A DNA stretch of 6,678 nt from an uncultured Faecalibacterium sp. GTDB lineage: Bacteria > Bacillota > Clostridia > Oscillospirales > Ruminococcaceae. Below, piece by piece: positions 1 to 5,796 of the stretch. The stretch spans positions 1-6,678 of the forward strand of contig CAMFSB010000092.1 in NCBI GenBank assembly GCA_945982465.1, read 5' to 3'. The position numbers and the translations under genes are program-made. How positions within the stretch are numbered: position 1 is the stretch's first letter; every line of letters begins with the position of its first letter. The notes under the pieces are model-generated. The model did not search any database. It was not told the origin of the DNA and was given only the letters and a program-made list of their open reading frames with translations.

Positions 1-424
1 CGGCAATGGCGCGGGCCTGCTCAAATTTGGGGCGGGAGCAGTCGGCGCGGCGCAAAAAACGGTCCTCAATCTGCTGTTCGCTGGCGCCGCGCAGGCGCAT
101 ATCGTTGATCAGCCGCACCGGGCGCACGCCGGTCAGCTTGCCCCAGGGCGGGCGGATGCCGGTCTCGCGGCGCAGCAGATCGTATGCAAGGTTTGCCAGT
201 TCCTGATCCAGCTTGGCGTCCGGCGCGGGCAGCGGCGCGCAGGCCACCGCTTCGCGGCCGGCCCGGCGCAGCGTTACCCGCATTTCGTCGGGGCCATATT
301 CCGCCAGCACACAGTCCTCGCCGGCGGCAGGCGGCTGCCCCACAATGGGCGCCATGGGGAAAAACAAGCGGATCAAATGCTCGGCTGCGTAGCCCGAAGC
401 CAGGCCTGTGATGCAGATCTTCAT
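1..424 (-). CDS. hemZ: HemZ-type oxygen-independent coproporphyrinogen III oxidase-like protein, N-terminal part only
   Basis: The frame opens with ATG at 424 (MKICITGLASGYAAEHLIRL) and runs 141 codons off the left edge without a stop. HemZ proteins are radical SAM enzymes tied to heme biosynthesis (coproporphyrinogen dehydrogenase family), usually about 480-500 residues, so under a third is visible. The part seen is the family-specific N-terminal domain: a weakly conserved beta-rich region up to about residue 80, then ANLAYDLLRRETGIRPPWG (about 84-102) and KLTGVRPVRLIND (about 95-107 overlapping it), a signature found in HemZ upstream of the iron-sulfur site. The CxxxCxxC cluster motif would lie beyond the window, so radical SAM function is not shown directly. 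It overlaps the MBL gene by ATGA and is the last gene seen in the run; hisS-aspS often follow in related genomes, which cannot be checked here. Confidence 0.88.
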   Translation of the reverse strand, partial: MKICITGLASGYAAEHLIRLFFPMAPIVGQPPAAGEDCVLAEYGPDEMRVTLRRAGREAVACAPLPAPDAKLDQELANLAYDLLRRETGIRPPWGKLTGVRPVRLINDMRLRGASEQQIEDRFLRRADCSRPKFEQARAIA

Positions 425-1032
425 GCTTCCTCCGGCGGGCACATATGGCAGATGAACCAGTTGTGGGCCATCTCCTCGCCATAGGTGGTAAACTCCTCGT
501 GCCCGGGCAAAATTTTGGTATCGGCGGGCAGGTGCAGCGCCCGCAGCTTCTGGATGCTCTGCACCATCTTTGCCGGGTCGCCGCCGGCCAGGTCGGTGCG
601 GCCGGTGTCGCCATGGAACAGCGTATCACCGGTGAACAGATACTCCCCGCACAAAATGCACACGCTGCCCTCCGAATGGCCGGGCGTTGCGATGATCTTA
701 AAGGTAAGCTCGTCTACCGTCAGCTCCTCGCCGTCGACCAGCGAGCCGTCCGCTTCAGCCAGAGGGTACAGTGCCCCGCCTTGCACATCGGCAGAAGCAC
801 AGCGCAGCGGTGCGCCCCATTCGCTGCGCAGCGCGGCCGCGCCGCCCACATGATCCATGTGGCCGTGGGTGCACAGCATCAGCTTGAGCAGGGTGTTGGT
901 CCGGGCCAGGGCGTCATCGTATTCTTCGGCGCCGGCCGCCGGGTCGATGATGACCGCGCTGCCCTGCTCAGTGAGCACCAGAAAACTGTTGGCGCAAAAC
1001 GGCGCAGGGCCGGTCAGGTGATAGATCTGCAT
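421..1032 (-). CDS. Glyoxalase II-like metallo-beta-lactamase-fold hydrolase
   Basis: A 203-residue single-domain zinc hydrolase, probably cytoplasmic, with no signal peptide. The metal ligands are all visible: THGHMDH at 55-61 (H56, H58, D60, H61), H119 in TPGHSEGS, D136 in FTGDTLF, and H178 in LPGHEE. This is the layout of the hydroxyacylglutathione hydrolase (GloB/YcbL-like) group, which cleaves thioesters such as S-lactoylglutathione. The protein lacks the extra C-terminal substrate-binding domain of classical glyoxalase II, and Clostridia often lack glutathione, so the real substrate is open. An MBL gene of this type is common between dtd and hemZ in this kind of cluster. Its stop overlaps the hemZ start by four bases (ATGA). 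The fold and metal site are sure; the substrate is not. Confidence 0.93.
   Translation of the reverse strand: MQIYHLTGPAPFCANSFLVLTEQGSAVIIDPAAGAEEYDDALARTNTLLKLMLCTHGHMDHVGGAAALRSEWGAPLRCASADVQGGALYPLAEADGSLVDGEELTVDELTFKIIATPGHSEGSVCILCGEYLFTGDTLFHGDTGRTDLAGGDPAKMVQSIQKLRALHLPADTKILPGHEEFTTYGEEMAHNWFICHMCPPEEA
429..433 (-). promoter_or_regulatory. Shine-Dalgarno of hemZ, inside the MBL gene end
   Basis: GGAGG sits 4 bases before the ATG at 424-422, formed by the final codons of the MBL gene. The close spacing and the ATGA overlap support coupled translation. Confidence 0.65.
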
Positions 1033-1040
1033 GGTCGATT

Positions 1041-1045
1041 CTCCT
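1041..1045 (-). promoter_or_regulatory. Shine-Dalgarno of the MBL hydrolase, overlapping the dtd stop
   Basis: AGGAG lies 8 bases before the ATG at 1032-1030 and shares bases with the dtd stop codon (TAGGAG). Ribosomes ending dtd therefore stand directly on the next initiation site. Confidence 0.75.
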
Positions 1046-1502
1046 ATTCATGCTTCCATTCGTCGGTGTCCATCAGGATGGTCACCGGGCCATCGTTAGT
1101 CAGGGTGAGCTGCATATCCGCGCCAAACTCGCCGTGCAGCACTTCTTTCAGGCCCTGGCGCTCCATCTCGCGCAAAAACAGCTCGTAGGCGTCCACCGAC
1201 AGCGGCTTTTTTGCCGCCGCGATAAAGCTGGGGCGCATGCCTTTTTTGGTGGAGCCGTACAGCGTAAAATTGGACACCACCAGCGCCGAAAGCCCCAGTT
1301 CCTTCGCACTGCGGTTCAGCTTGCCCTCCTCATCGCTGAAAATGCGCAGGCCCGCGCATTTTTCAGCCAGGCGAGGCACCAGTTCCAGCGTATCGGTGTC
1401 CTTAACGCCCAAAAGAATGACCAGCCCCGGCCCGATGGTGCGCGGCGCGCCGCCGTTGACCACCACCGACGCCCCGCTGACCCGTTGGATCACTGCTCGC
1501 AT
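1044..1502 (-). CDS. dtd: D-aminoacyl-tRNA deacylase (Dtd)
   Basis: Hydrolyses D-amino acids (and glycine mischarged on tRNA-Ala) from tRNA in the cytoplasm, acting as a homodimer in translation quality control. The 152 residues match the family's usual length of about 145-150. It begins MRAVIQRVSGASV, as Dtd proteins do. The substrate-pocket motif, usually SQFTL, reads SNFTLYG at 77-83, with T80 kept, followed by KKGMRPSF at 86-93. The Gly-cisPro motif is NDGPVTI at 136-142, with G138 and P139. The Gln-to-Asn change in the first motif is mild and may be normal in this lineage. The gene ends in TAG at 1044-1046; reading through would add only 9 residues before TGA, so this TAG is a genuine stop. 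It sits between rel and the MBL gene, the common place for dtd in Bacillota. Confidence 0.96.
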   Translation of the reverse strand: MRAVIQRVSGASVVVNGGAPRTIGPGLVILLGVKDTDTLELVPRLAEKCAGLRIFSDEEGKLNRSAKELGLSALVVSNFTLYGSTKKGMRPSFIAAAKKPLSVDAYELFLREMERQGLKEVLHGEFGADMQLTLTNDGPVTILMDTDEWKHE

Positions 1503-1503
1503 A

Positions 1504-3831
1504 TTAACTCCTTGTCACTTTCAGCACGTCGCGGATTTTGGACAGCCGCGCCACCACATTGTTCAGATGCTCGGTATTGTTGATGCCGATGGTCAGCGAC
1601 ATGATGGCGCAGCCCTGATCGGCCTGCCGCGCGTTGATGGCGTAAATGGGCACACGCATATCGCTCAGCGCCATAGCCACATCGCCCACCAGGCCGTCGC
1701 GGTCCAGCGCGTCGATCACCAGCGTGGCCTTGTAGCGCTCCTTTACATCGTCGGCCCAGTACGCCCGCACCCAGCGCGGGGCGTTGGCCGGGTCGCGCAT
1801 GCTGGCATTGGCGTTGGAGCAGCTGCGCTTATGGATCGACACGCCAAAGCCCCGGGGCACAAAGCCCACGATATCGTCGCCAGGCAGCGGCGTGCAGCAC
1901 TTGGCAAACTTGATGGGGGTATTGTCGAAACCTTCGACCACCACGCCGTCAGTGGCGTGGGGCGGCTTGACATTGACCGCCGACAGCTTGACCGGCTGCT
2001 GCTCTTCCGCCGCGTGCAGCTTGGCGTATTCCTCCTTGATCTTGGGCATGCAGTGGGCCACCGTCAGCCCGCCGTAGCCGATGGCCGCATACATTTCATC
2101 GGCCGTGTTCTGGCGCAGGCGGCGGGCGATCTCGCCCATAAAGCCGTCCCACTGGTCATCGGGGACATTGATCAACTCGCGGCGCATCTCTTTGGTCAGC
2201 GCGTCGCGCCCCTGGGTAATGTTCTCCTCGCGGCGCATCTTTTTGAACCAGTTGCGGATCTTGCTTTTGGCCTCGCTGGTGCGCACGATCTTGAGCCAGT
2301 CGCGGCTGGGGCCTTTATCGGCCGGGCCGGTGATGATCTCGATGATCTCGCCCGTGACCACCTGATGGTCGATGGGCACCATGCGGTTGTTCACCTTGCA
2401 GCCCACCATGCGGTTGCCCACCGCCGAGTGGATGGCATAGGCAAAGTCGATGCAGGTGGCGCCCGCCGGCAGGTTGATCACATCGCCCTTGGGGGTAAAG
2501 GCAAACACCTCCTCGGGCAGCAGGTCGCTCTTGATATCGCGCAGCAGGTTGCCCGCATCGTCGGACATCTGCTGATTTTCCAGCAGCTGGCGTACCCAGG
2601 CCAGGCGTTCGTCCAGCCGGTCGCGGCCGGAAAGCCCCTCCTTATACTTCCAGTGGGCGGCCACGCCGTATTCGGCCATTTCGTCCATTTCCCGGGTGCG
2701 GATCTGCACTTCAAAGGGGATGCCCTCGTGCCCGATGACCGTGGTATGCAGGCTTTGGTAGCCGTTCGGCTTGGGGGTGGAAATATAATCCTTGAAGCGG
2801 TTGGGGATGGGGTGGTACATATCGTGGATCAGGCCCAGGGCGTTGTAGCACTCGGCCACCGAATCCAGAATGATGCGCACCGCGTAAACGTCGTAGATCT
2901 CGTCAAAGGCCTTATTCTGCACAAACATTTTGCGGTAGATGCCGTACACGCTTTTGACACGGCGCTTCATGGACGCGCCGGTGATGCCGCTTTCCTCCAG
3001 CCGCTGGGCGATCAGCGCCGAAACGCCGGCCAGAAACTCCTCGCCGGAATGCTCGCTGAGCAGGCGGTTGATCTCGGTATAGCCCACCGGGTCAAGGTAA
3101 TTCAGGCTGCGGTCCTCCAGCTCTTCCTTGATGTTCAGGATGCCCAGGCGGTTGGCGATGGGGGCGTACACCTCCATGGTCTCCAGCGCCTTGTCGCGGC
3201 GCTTCTGCTCAGGCCAGGCGTCGCCGGTGCGCATGTTGTGCAGCCGGTCGCACAGCTTGATGATCATAACGCGCACGTCCTGGCTCATGGCCAGCAGCAT
3301 CTTGCGCAGGTTTTCGGCCTGCTGCTCCTCGATGCTGGAAAACTGGATCTTGGTCAGCTTGGTCACGCCATCCACCAGCAGCGCAACGTCCGCGCCGAAC
3401 TGCGCGCGCACCTCCTCGATGGTGATGGGGGTATCCTCCACCACATCGTGCAGGATGGCCGCGGCGATGCTCTCGCTGTCCATACCCAGATCCACCAGCA
3501 GCCGGGCCACGGCCAGCGGGTGGCAGATATACGGCTCCCCGCTGCGCCGGCGCACGCCGCCGTGGGCCTTGTCGGCCATATGGTACGCCTTTTCGACCAG
3601 CTCCATATTGTAGTTTTTGCCGCTGGCCAAAAGGGCGTCGGTGAGTTTTTCGTAGGTGATGATCTCCGGCCGCACGATCACCGGCTCCGCATCGGTGGCG
3701 GCGTCGGCCGGCCGGTCGGTGGCAGCCACCGTGGCGATCTCCACCACCTTTTCCTGCAGATGCGCCTTGGCCGAATAGAACGGCAGTTCCGGCCGCGGTG
3801 CGGCGTTTTTATTGGCAGATGCGTCACGCAT
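1504..3831 (-). CDS. rel: Rel, bifunctional (p)ppGpp synthetase/hydrolase
   Basis: Makes (p)ppGpp from ATP and GDP/GTP on starved ribosomes and hydrolyses it again, setting the stringent response. At 775 residues all family domains are present in order. The HD hydrolase (about 75-230) has H104 (YICHP), HDVVEDT at 128-134 and D195 (LCDRLHNMR). The synthetase (about 290-400) has YDVYAVRI, RFKD at 345-348, KPNGYQSLHT at 354-363 and FEVQIRT at 373-379. RFKD is the RxKD form typical of bifunctional Rel rather than the ExDD of synthetase-only RelA. TGS domain (about 442-501) has AYAIHSAVGNRMVG. The zinc-finger region has C645, C646, H667 and C671. The ACT domain is about 700-775. The first roughly 55 residues are an Ala-rich tail that puts the HD site about 50 residues later than in shorter homologues; in-frame GTG codons near residue 29 are alternative starts. 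Looks intact and active. Confidence 0.97.
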   Translation of the reverse strand: MRDASANKNAAPRPELPFYSAKAHLQEKVVEIATVAATDRPADAATDAEPVIVRPEIITYEKLTDALLASGKNYNMELVEKAYHMADKAHGGVRRRSGEPYICHPLAVARLLVDLGMDSESIAAAILHDVVEDTPITIEEVRAQFGADVALLVDGVTKLTKIQFSSIEEQQAENLRKMLLAMSQDVRVMIIKLCDRLHNMRTGDAWPEQKRRDKALETMEVYAPIANRLGILNIKEELEDRSLNYLDPVGYTEINRLLSEHSGEEFLAGVSALIAQRLEESGITGASMKRRVKSVYGIYRKMFVQNKAFDEIYDVYAVRIILDSVAECYNALGLIHDMYHPIPNRFKDYISTPKPNGYQSLHTTVIGHEGIPFEVQIRTREMDEMAEYGVAAHWKYKEGLSGRDRLDERLAWVRQLLENQQMSDDAGNLLRDIKSDLLPEEVFAFTPKGDVINLPAGATCIDFAYAIHSAVGNRMVGCKVNNRMVPIDHQVVTGEIIEIITGPADKGPSRDWLKIVRTSEAKSKIRNWFKKMRREENITQGRDALTKEMRRELINVPDDQWDGFMGEIARRLRQNTADEMYAAIGYGGLTVAHCMPKIKEEYAKLHAAEEQQPVKLSAVNVKPPHATDGVVVEGFDNTPIKFAKCCTPLPGDDIVGFVPRGFGVSIHKRSCSNANASMRDPANAPRWVRAYWADDVKERYKATLVIDALDRDGLVGDVAMALSDMRVPIYAINARQADQGCAIMSLTIGINNTEHLNNVVARLSKIRDVLKVTRS
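1508..1513 (-). promoter_or_regulatory. Shine-Dalgarno of dtd, inside the rel 3' end
   Basis: AAGGAG lies 5 bases before the dtd ATG and overlaps the last codons of rel, whose TAA is 1 base from the dtd start. This fits coupled translation of rel and dtd. Confidence 0.75.
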
Positions 3832-5446
3832 CGTCGGTTCCCTCCAGACTTTTCAGTATCGGTGCCTGGGCCAGCTCCTTTTTCTGGCTGGTCGGCACAG
3901 CAGTCAGCAGCGGCGCGCCGTCCGTTTCGGTCACGGCGGCCAGGCCCAGCTGCGGCCGCGCTGTCAGCGCGCCGCGGTTCCTGCCCGTGCGGCCGGGGCC
4001 AAGCGGCGCAAACAGCGGCTGCAGATCGTCAGCATGGCAGCTGCCGCTTTGCACCTCGCGGTACACCGCAATGATATCGCTGCGCGCAGGGCGCAGCAGC
4101 TGTTTCTGCCCGGCCGAAAGCGGCGTGCCGTGGCACAGCGCCTCGAACAAGGCAGCCTGCTCGGCCGGCTCGCTGCCCAGGCCCGCGGGCCGCAGCGCCG
4201 TGATGCGCCCGGACAGCTGCGGGCCGGTTTTGCCCTCATACACCGAAAGGGTGAGCATGCAGTCCACCGCCGCGCCGGCCGCATAAGGCAGCCGGGCCGG
4301 CGGCATCCCAAAGTAGGCGGCATACAGCACCGCGCTGCCCTGGCGCAGCCGCAGCCGGCAGTGTCTCCCCTCCGACACCGGGTAGATGCCGTCGATCACG
4401 GCGTTTTCCAGCAGAAACAGGGGCGCGGGGTTGCCGCCCCCAAAGGGCGCGAGCTGCTCCATCCCCTGCACGGCCTCCACCGTCAGCTTATCCAGCCGGA
4501 TGGAGAGATCGGCCCGCAGCGGGGCGCGCCGGGGCACAGGGTATTCCCGCGCGGCCCACTGGTTCATGCGCGCGCGCAAAGCCGGCAGCGCCGCTTCACG
4601 GGCGGAAAGGCCGGCCGCCATCGAGTGCCCGCCGTAGCGGATCAGCAGATCGGCACAGGCGGCAATGCAGCCGTGCAGGTCAAAGCCCTCGGTGCTGCGG
4701 CCGCTGCCCTTGGCTTCGCCAGCTTCATCGATGGAAATGACCACCACGGGCCGGCCCCGCCGCTCCCCAAGGCGGCAGGCCGCCCAGACGATCACGCCGC
4801 CCAGCCAGTCGCGGGCCCGCACCAGCGCCACCCGGTCCTCCATGCGGTCCGGCTCGGCGGCAAGCTGGGCGTCGGCCGCGGCCATGATCTGCTGTTCCAT
4901 GGCCTGCCGCGCGGCGTTTACCTGACACAGCTTTTCCGCAAGCTGGGCGGCGCGGTCGTCGTCTTCGCACAGCACAAGCTGCAAAGCAGTCACAGCGCTG
5001 TCCATACCGTCCAGCGCCGCGCACAGCTTGAACGCCACCCCCGCGCCCGAAAGCCCTTTGCAGGGGCTGGTATCGTCGGCGCGGCGCGGGTCCACCACGG
5101 CGGTGGCCCGGGGCAGCGTTTCGGGCGGCAGATGGTGGTCGGTGATGACCAGCTCCACTCCCAGCTGGGCGGCGTAGTCGGCCTCGGCTGCGGCCGAAAT
5201 GCCGTTGTCCACCGTGACCACCAGCCGGTAGCCCTTATCGTAAATGGATTTGAGCGCCGTTTTGGACAGGCCGTACCCATCGCCCTCACGGCTGGGCAGC
5301 ATGCACTTGACCTCGGCGCCCATGCCCTTGAGGTGCTGGTACAGCAGGGCCGTGGCGGTCACGCCGTCCACATCGTAATCACCGAACACCACCAGCGGCT
5401 CGCCCTCATCCACCGCGCGCAGGAGGCGCGCGGCAGCGTTGTCCAT
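3824..5446 (-). CDS. recJ: RecJ DHH/DHHA1/OB fragment, possible restart product
   Basis: An ATG lies 9 bases after the amber, so a terminating ribosome could restart here and make a 540-residue protein starting just before motif I. No good Shine-Dalgarno precedes this ATG (only GGCG). The fragment keeps FGDYDVDG (21-28), VDNG (79-82), DHH (103-105), KGSGRS (246-251), GGH (272-274) and FGGGNP (335-340). It lacks the fourth aspartate motif because of the in-frame deletion at 147/148, so metal-dependent cleavage is unlikely even if it is made. The OB-like part (about 340-420) and C-terminal tail look ordinary. The stop TGA overlaps the rel start as ATGCGTGA, which suggests that translation of this fragment may still help feed ribosomes into rel. 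Automatic annotation would probably call this an intact RecJ, which I think is misleading. Confidence 0.6.
   Translation of the reverse strand: MDNAAARLLRAVDEGEPLVVFGDYDVDGVTATALLYQHLKGMGAEVKCMLPSREGDGYGLSKTALKSIYDKGYRLVVTVDNGISAAAEADYAAQLGVELVITDHHLPPETLPRATAVVDPRRADDTSPCKGLSGAGVAFKLCAALDGMDSAVTALQLVLCEDDDRAAQLAEKLCQVNAARQAMEQQIMAAADAQLAAEPDRMEDRVALVRARDWLGGVIVWAACRLGERRGRPVVVISIDEAGEAKGSGRSTEGFDLHGCIAACADLLIRYGGHSMAAGLSAREAALPALRARMNQWAAREYPVPRRAPLRADLSIRLDKLTVEAVQGMEQLAPFGGGNPAPLFLLENAVIDGIYPVSEGRHCRLRLRQGSAVLYAAYFGMPPARLPYAAGAAVDCMLTLSVYEGKTGPQLSGRITALRPAGLGSEPAEQAALFEALCHGTPLSAGQKQLLRPARSDIIAVYREVQSGSCHADDLQPLFAPLGPGRTGRNRGALTARPQLGLAAVTETDGAPLLTAVPTSQKKELAQAPILKSLEGTDDA
3841..3845 (-). 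promoter_or_regulatory. Shine-Dalgarno of rel, inside the recJ 3' end
   Basis: GGAGG lies 9 bases before the rel ATG and within the last codons of recJ. With the 8-base recJ/rel overlap (ATGCGTGA) this supports the upstream ATG as the rel start and suggests translational coupling. Confidence 0.7.
5003..5011 (-). other. Join of an apparent in-frame deletion in the recJ DHH domain
   Basis: The protein runs GVAFKLCAALDG directly into MDSAVTALQLVLCED. In RecJ the first piece is normally followed by the DLVALGTIAD...ENR region and a long helical stretch, and the second piece is normally preceded by PRLNAAGR. The join therefore looks like a clean loss of roughly 210-240 bases kept in frame. The exact breakpoints cannot be fixed without an intact relative. 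Confidence 0.75.
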
Positions 5447-5455
5447 CGCCGTGAG

Positions 5456-5458
5456 CTA
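5456..5458 (-). other. In-frame amber (TAG) codon inside recJ
   Basis: The codon order on the minus strand is GAC CCT TTT TAG CTC ACG GCG ATG GAC, with the same frame before and after. RecJ proteins usually read DPFLL(x)(x)M here, so TAG stands where leucine is expected; one T-to-A change from TTG would create it. dtd in the same window ends at a TAG and has normal family length, so TAG appears to act as a stop in this genome. Confidence 0.9.
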
Positions 5459-5734
5459 AAAAGGGTCCGAAAGCGGCGCCCCGCCACTGAGAATGGCATC
5501 GGCTTCCGCGGCGTCCGTTATGCCGCGGGCTGCCAATACGCCGGCCAGCAGCGGCAGCCGCTTAGCCTGCCGGGCCAGGGCCACGGCCTTTTCGCTTTCC
5601 GCGATCTGTGCGCCCGGGTCTGCCTGCAGCGCCCGGTCTACCTGCCGCTGCACAGCCAGCTGCGCCAGCCGGTGCGCCAGCTGCGCCGCCGCCGCGCGGT
5701 CAACGGGCCGTGTGGTCCATGCACGATATTGCAA
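5456..5734 (-). CDS. recJ: RecJ N-terminal fragment ending at the amber codon
   Basis: These 92 residues, started by TTG behind a strong Shine-Dalgarno, are what normal termination at the TAG would yield. The part from residue 59 (AKRLPLLAGVLAARGI) to the end (APLSDPF) matches the usual RecJ lead-in to the catalytic core. The stretch before it, about residues 17-55, is an Ala/Gln-rich helical region and makes the N-terminus roughly 30 residues longer than I expect for the family. It contains no catalytic motif and would have no nuclease activity. Treated as part of the pseudogene, listed separately because an automatic caller would report it. Confidence 0.6.
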   Translation of the reverse strand: MQYRAWTTRPVDRAAAAQLAHRLAQLAVQRQVDRALQADPGAQIAESEKAVALARQAKRLPLLAGVLAARGITDAAEADAILSGGAPLSDPF

Positions 5735-5742
5735 AGCCGCTC

Positions 5743-5749
5743 CCTCCTT
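5743..5749 (-). promoter_or_regulatory. Shine-Dalgarno that fixes the TTG start of recJ
   Basis: AAGGAGG lies 8 bases before a TTG codon at 5734-5732. The nearby ATG and GTG triplets just downstream (in CGTGCATGG) are in other frames, and the peptide from TTG (MQYRAW) resembles RecJ N-termini. This decides the TTG start. The site is near-perfect, so initiation at the damaged gene should still be efficient. Confidence 0.8.
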
Positions 5750-5770
5750 TCCGGCTGTGATGTCTGCTTT

Positions 5771-5791
5771 GCCGGGGCCATGCGCCCCGGC
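5771..5791 (-). other. Perfect GC-rich hairpin between xpaC-like gene and recJ
   Basis: Two 8-base arms (GCCGGGGC and GCCCCGGC) are exact reverse complements around a 5-base loop, starting 5 bases after the xpaC-like stop codon. Neither strand shows a run of T after the stem (the minus strand continues AAAGCAGA), so it lacks the U-tract of a standard intrinsic terminator. It could slow polymerase, protect the 3' end of the xpaC-like message, or partly separate it from the recJ-hemZ run. The structure is plain in the sequence; the role is a guess. Confidence 0.5.
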
Positions 5792-5796
5792 GAACC

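Larger units (their letters stand above)
3824..5734 (-). pseudogene. recJ: recJ, single-strand-specific 5'-3' exonuclease, interrupted and internally deleted
   Basis: Intact RecJ is a cytoplasmic DHH/DHHA1 nuclease that degrades single-stranded DNA 5'-3' in recombination and mismatch or base repair. From TTG at 5734 the frame runs 92 codons, meets TAG (5458-5456), and continues in the same frame to TGA at 3824 (637 codons including both stops). Numbering through the amber: FGDYDVDG at 117-124, VDNG near 175-178, DHH at 199-201, KGSGRS from 342, GGH at 368-370, FGGGNP near 431, then an OB-like region and the RecJ C-terminus. Three things are wrong. The amber replaces a leucine of the family's DPFLL. 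About 70-80 residues are missing after GVAFKLCAALDG (residue 243), including the aspartate motif usually read as DLVALGTIAD and the RLNAAGR motif. WHxGVxG has become WLGGVIV near 310. It overlaps rel by 8 bases. I judge it nuclease-dead; a second recJ elsewhere is possible. Confidence 0.85.

Noticed and set aside
66..629. 187-codon minus-strand frame overlapping hemZ and the MBL gene
   Set aside because: It is out of frame with both recognised proteins, crosses their boundary, and looks like Arg/Pro/Ala-rich noise.
1237..4074. A 945-codon open frame on the plus strand across rel, dtd and part of recJ
   Set aside because: It is antisense to well-supported genes, is rich in His, Gly, Ala and Val as expected from reading GC-rich codons backwards, and shows no domain I recognise.
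5456..5458. Genome-wide reassignment of TAG, or pyrrolysine at this codon
   Set aside because: dtd ends at TAG at its normal family length, recJ carries other inactivating lesions, and the expected residue is an ordinary leucine outside the active site. Not fully excluded without genome data.
5456..5461. Programmed frameshift at the TTTTT run before the amber codon
   Set aside because: The frame upstream and downstream of the stop is the same, so no shift is needed to continue into the RecJ core.
5771..5791. Intrinsic terminator of the xpaC-like gene
   Set aside because: The stem is perfect, but no U-tract follows on either strand, so I list it only as a hairpin.
5735..5796. Promoter for the recJ-hemZ run
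   Set aside because: The gap is GC-rich with no convincing -35/-10 pair on the minus strand; only a hairpin and a Shine-Dalgarno are visible.
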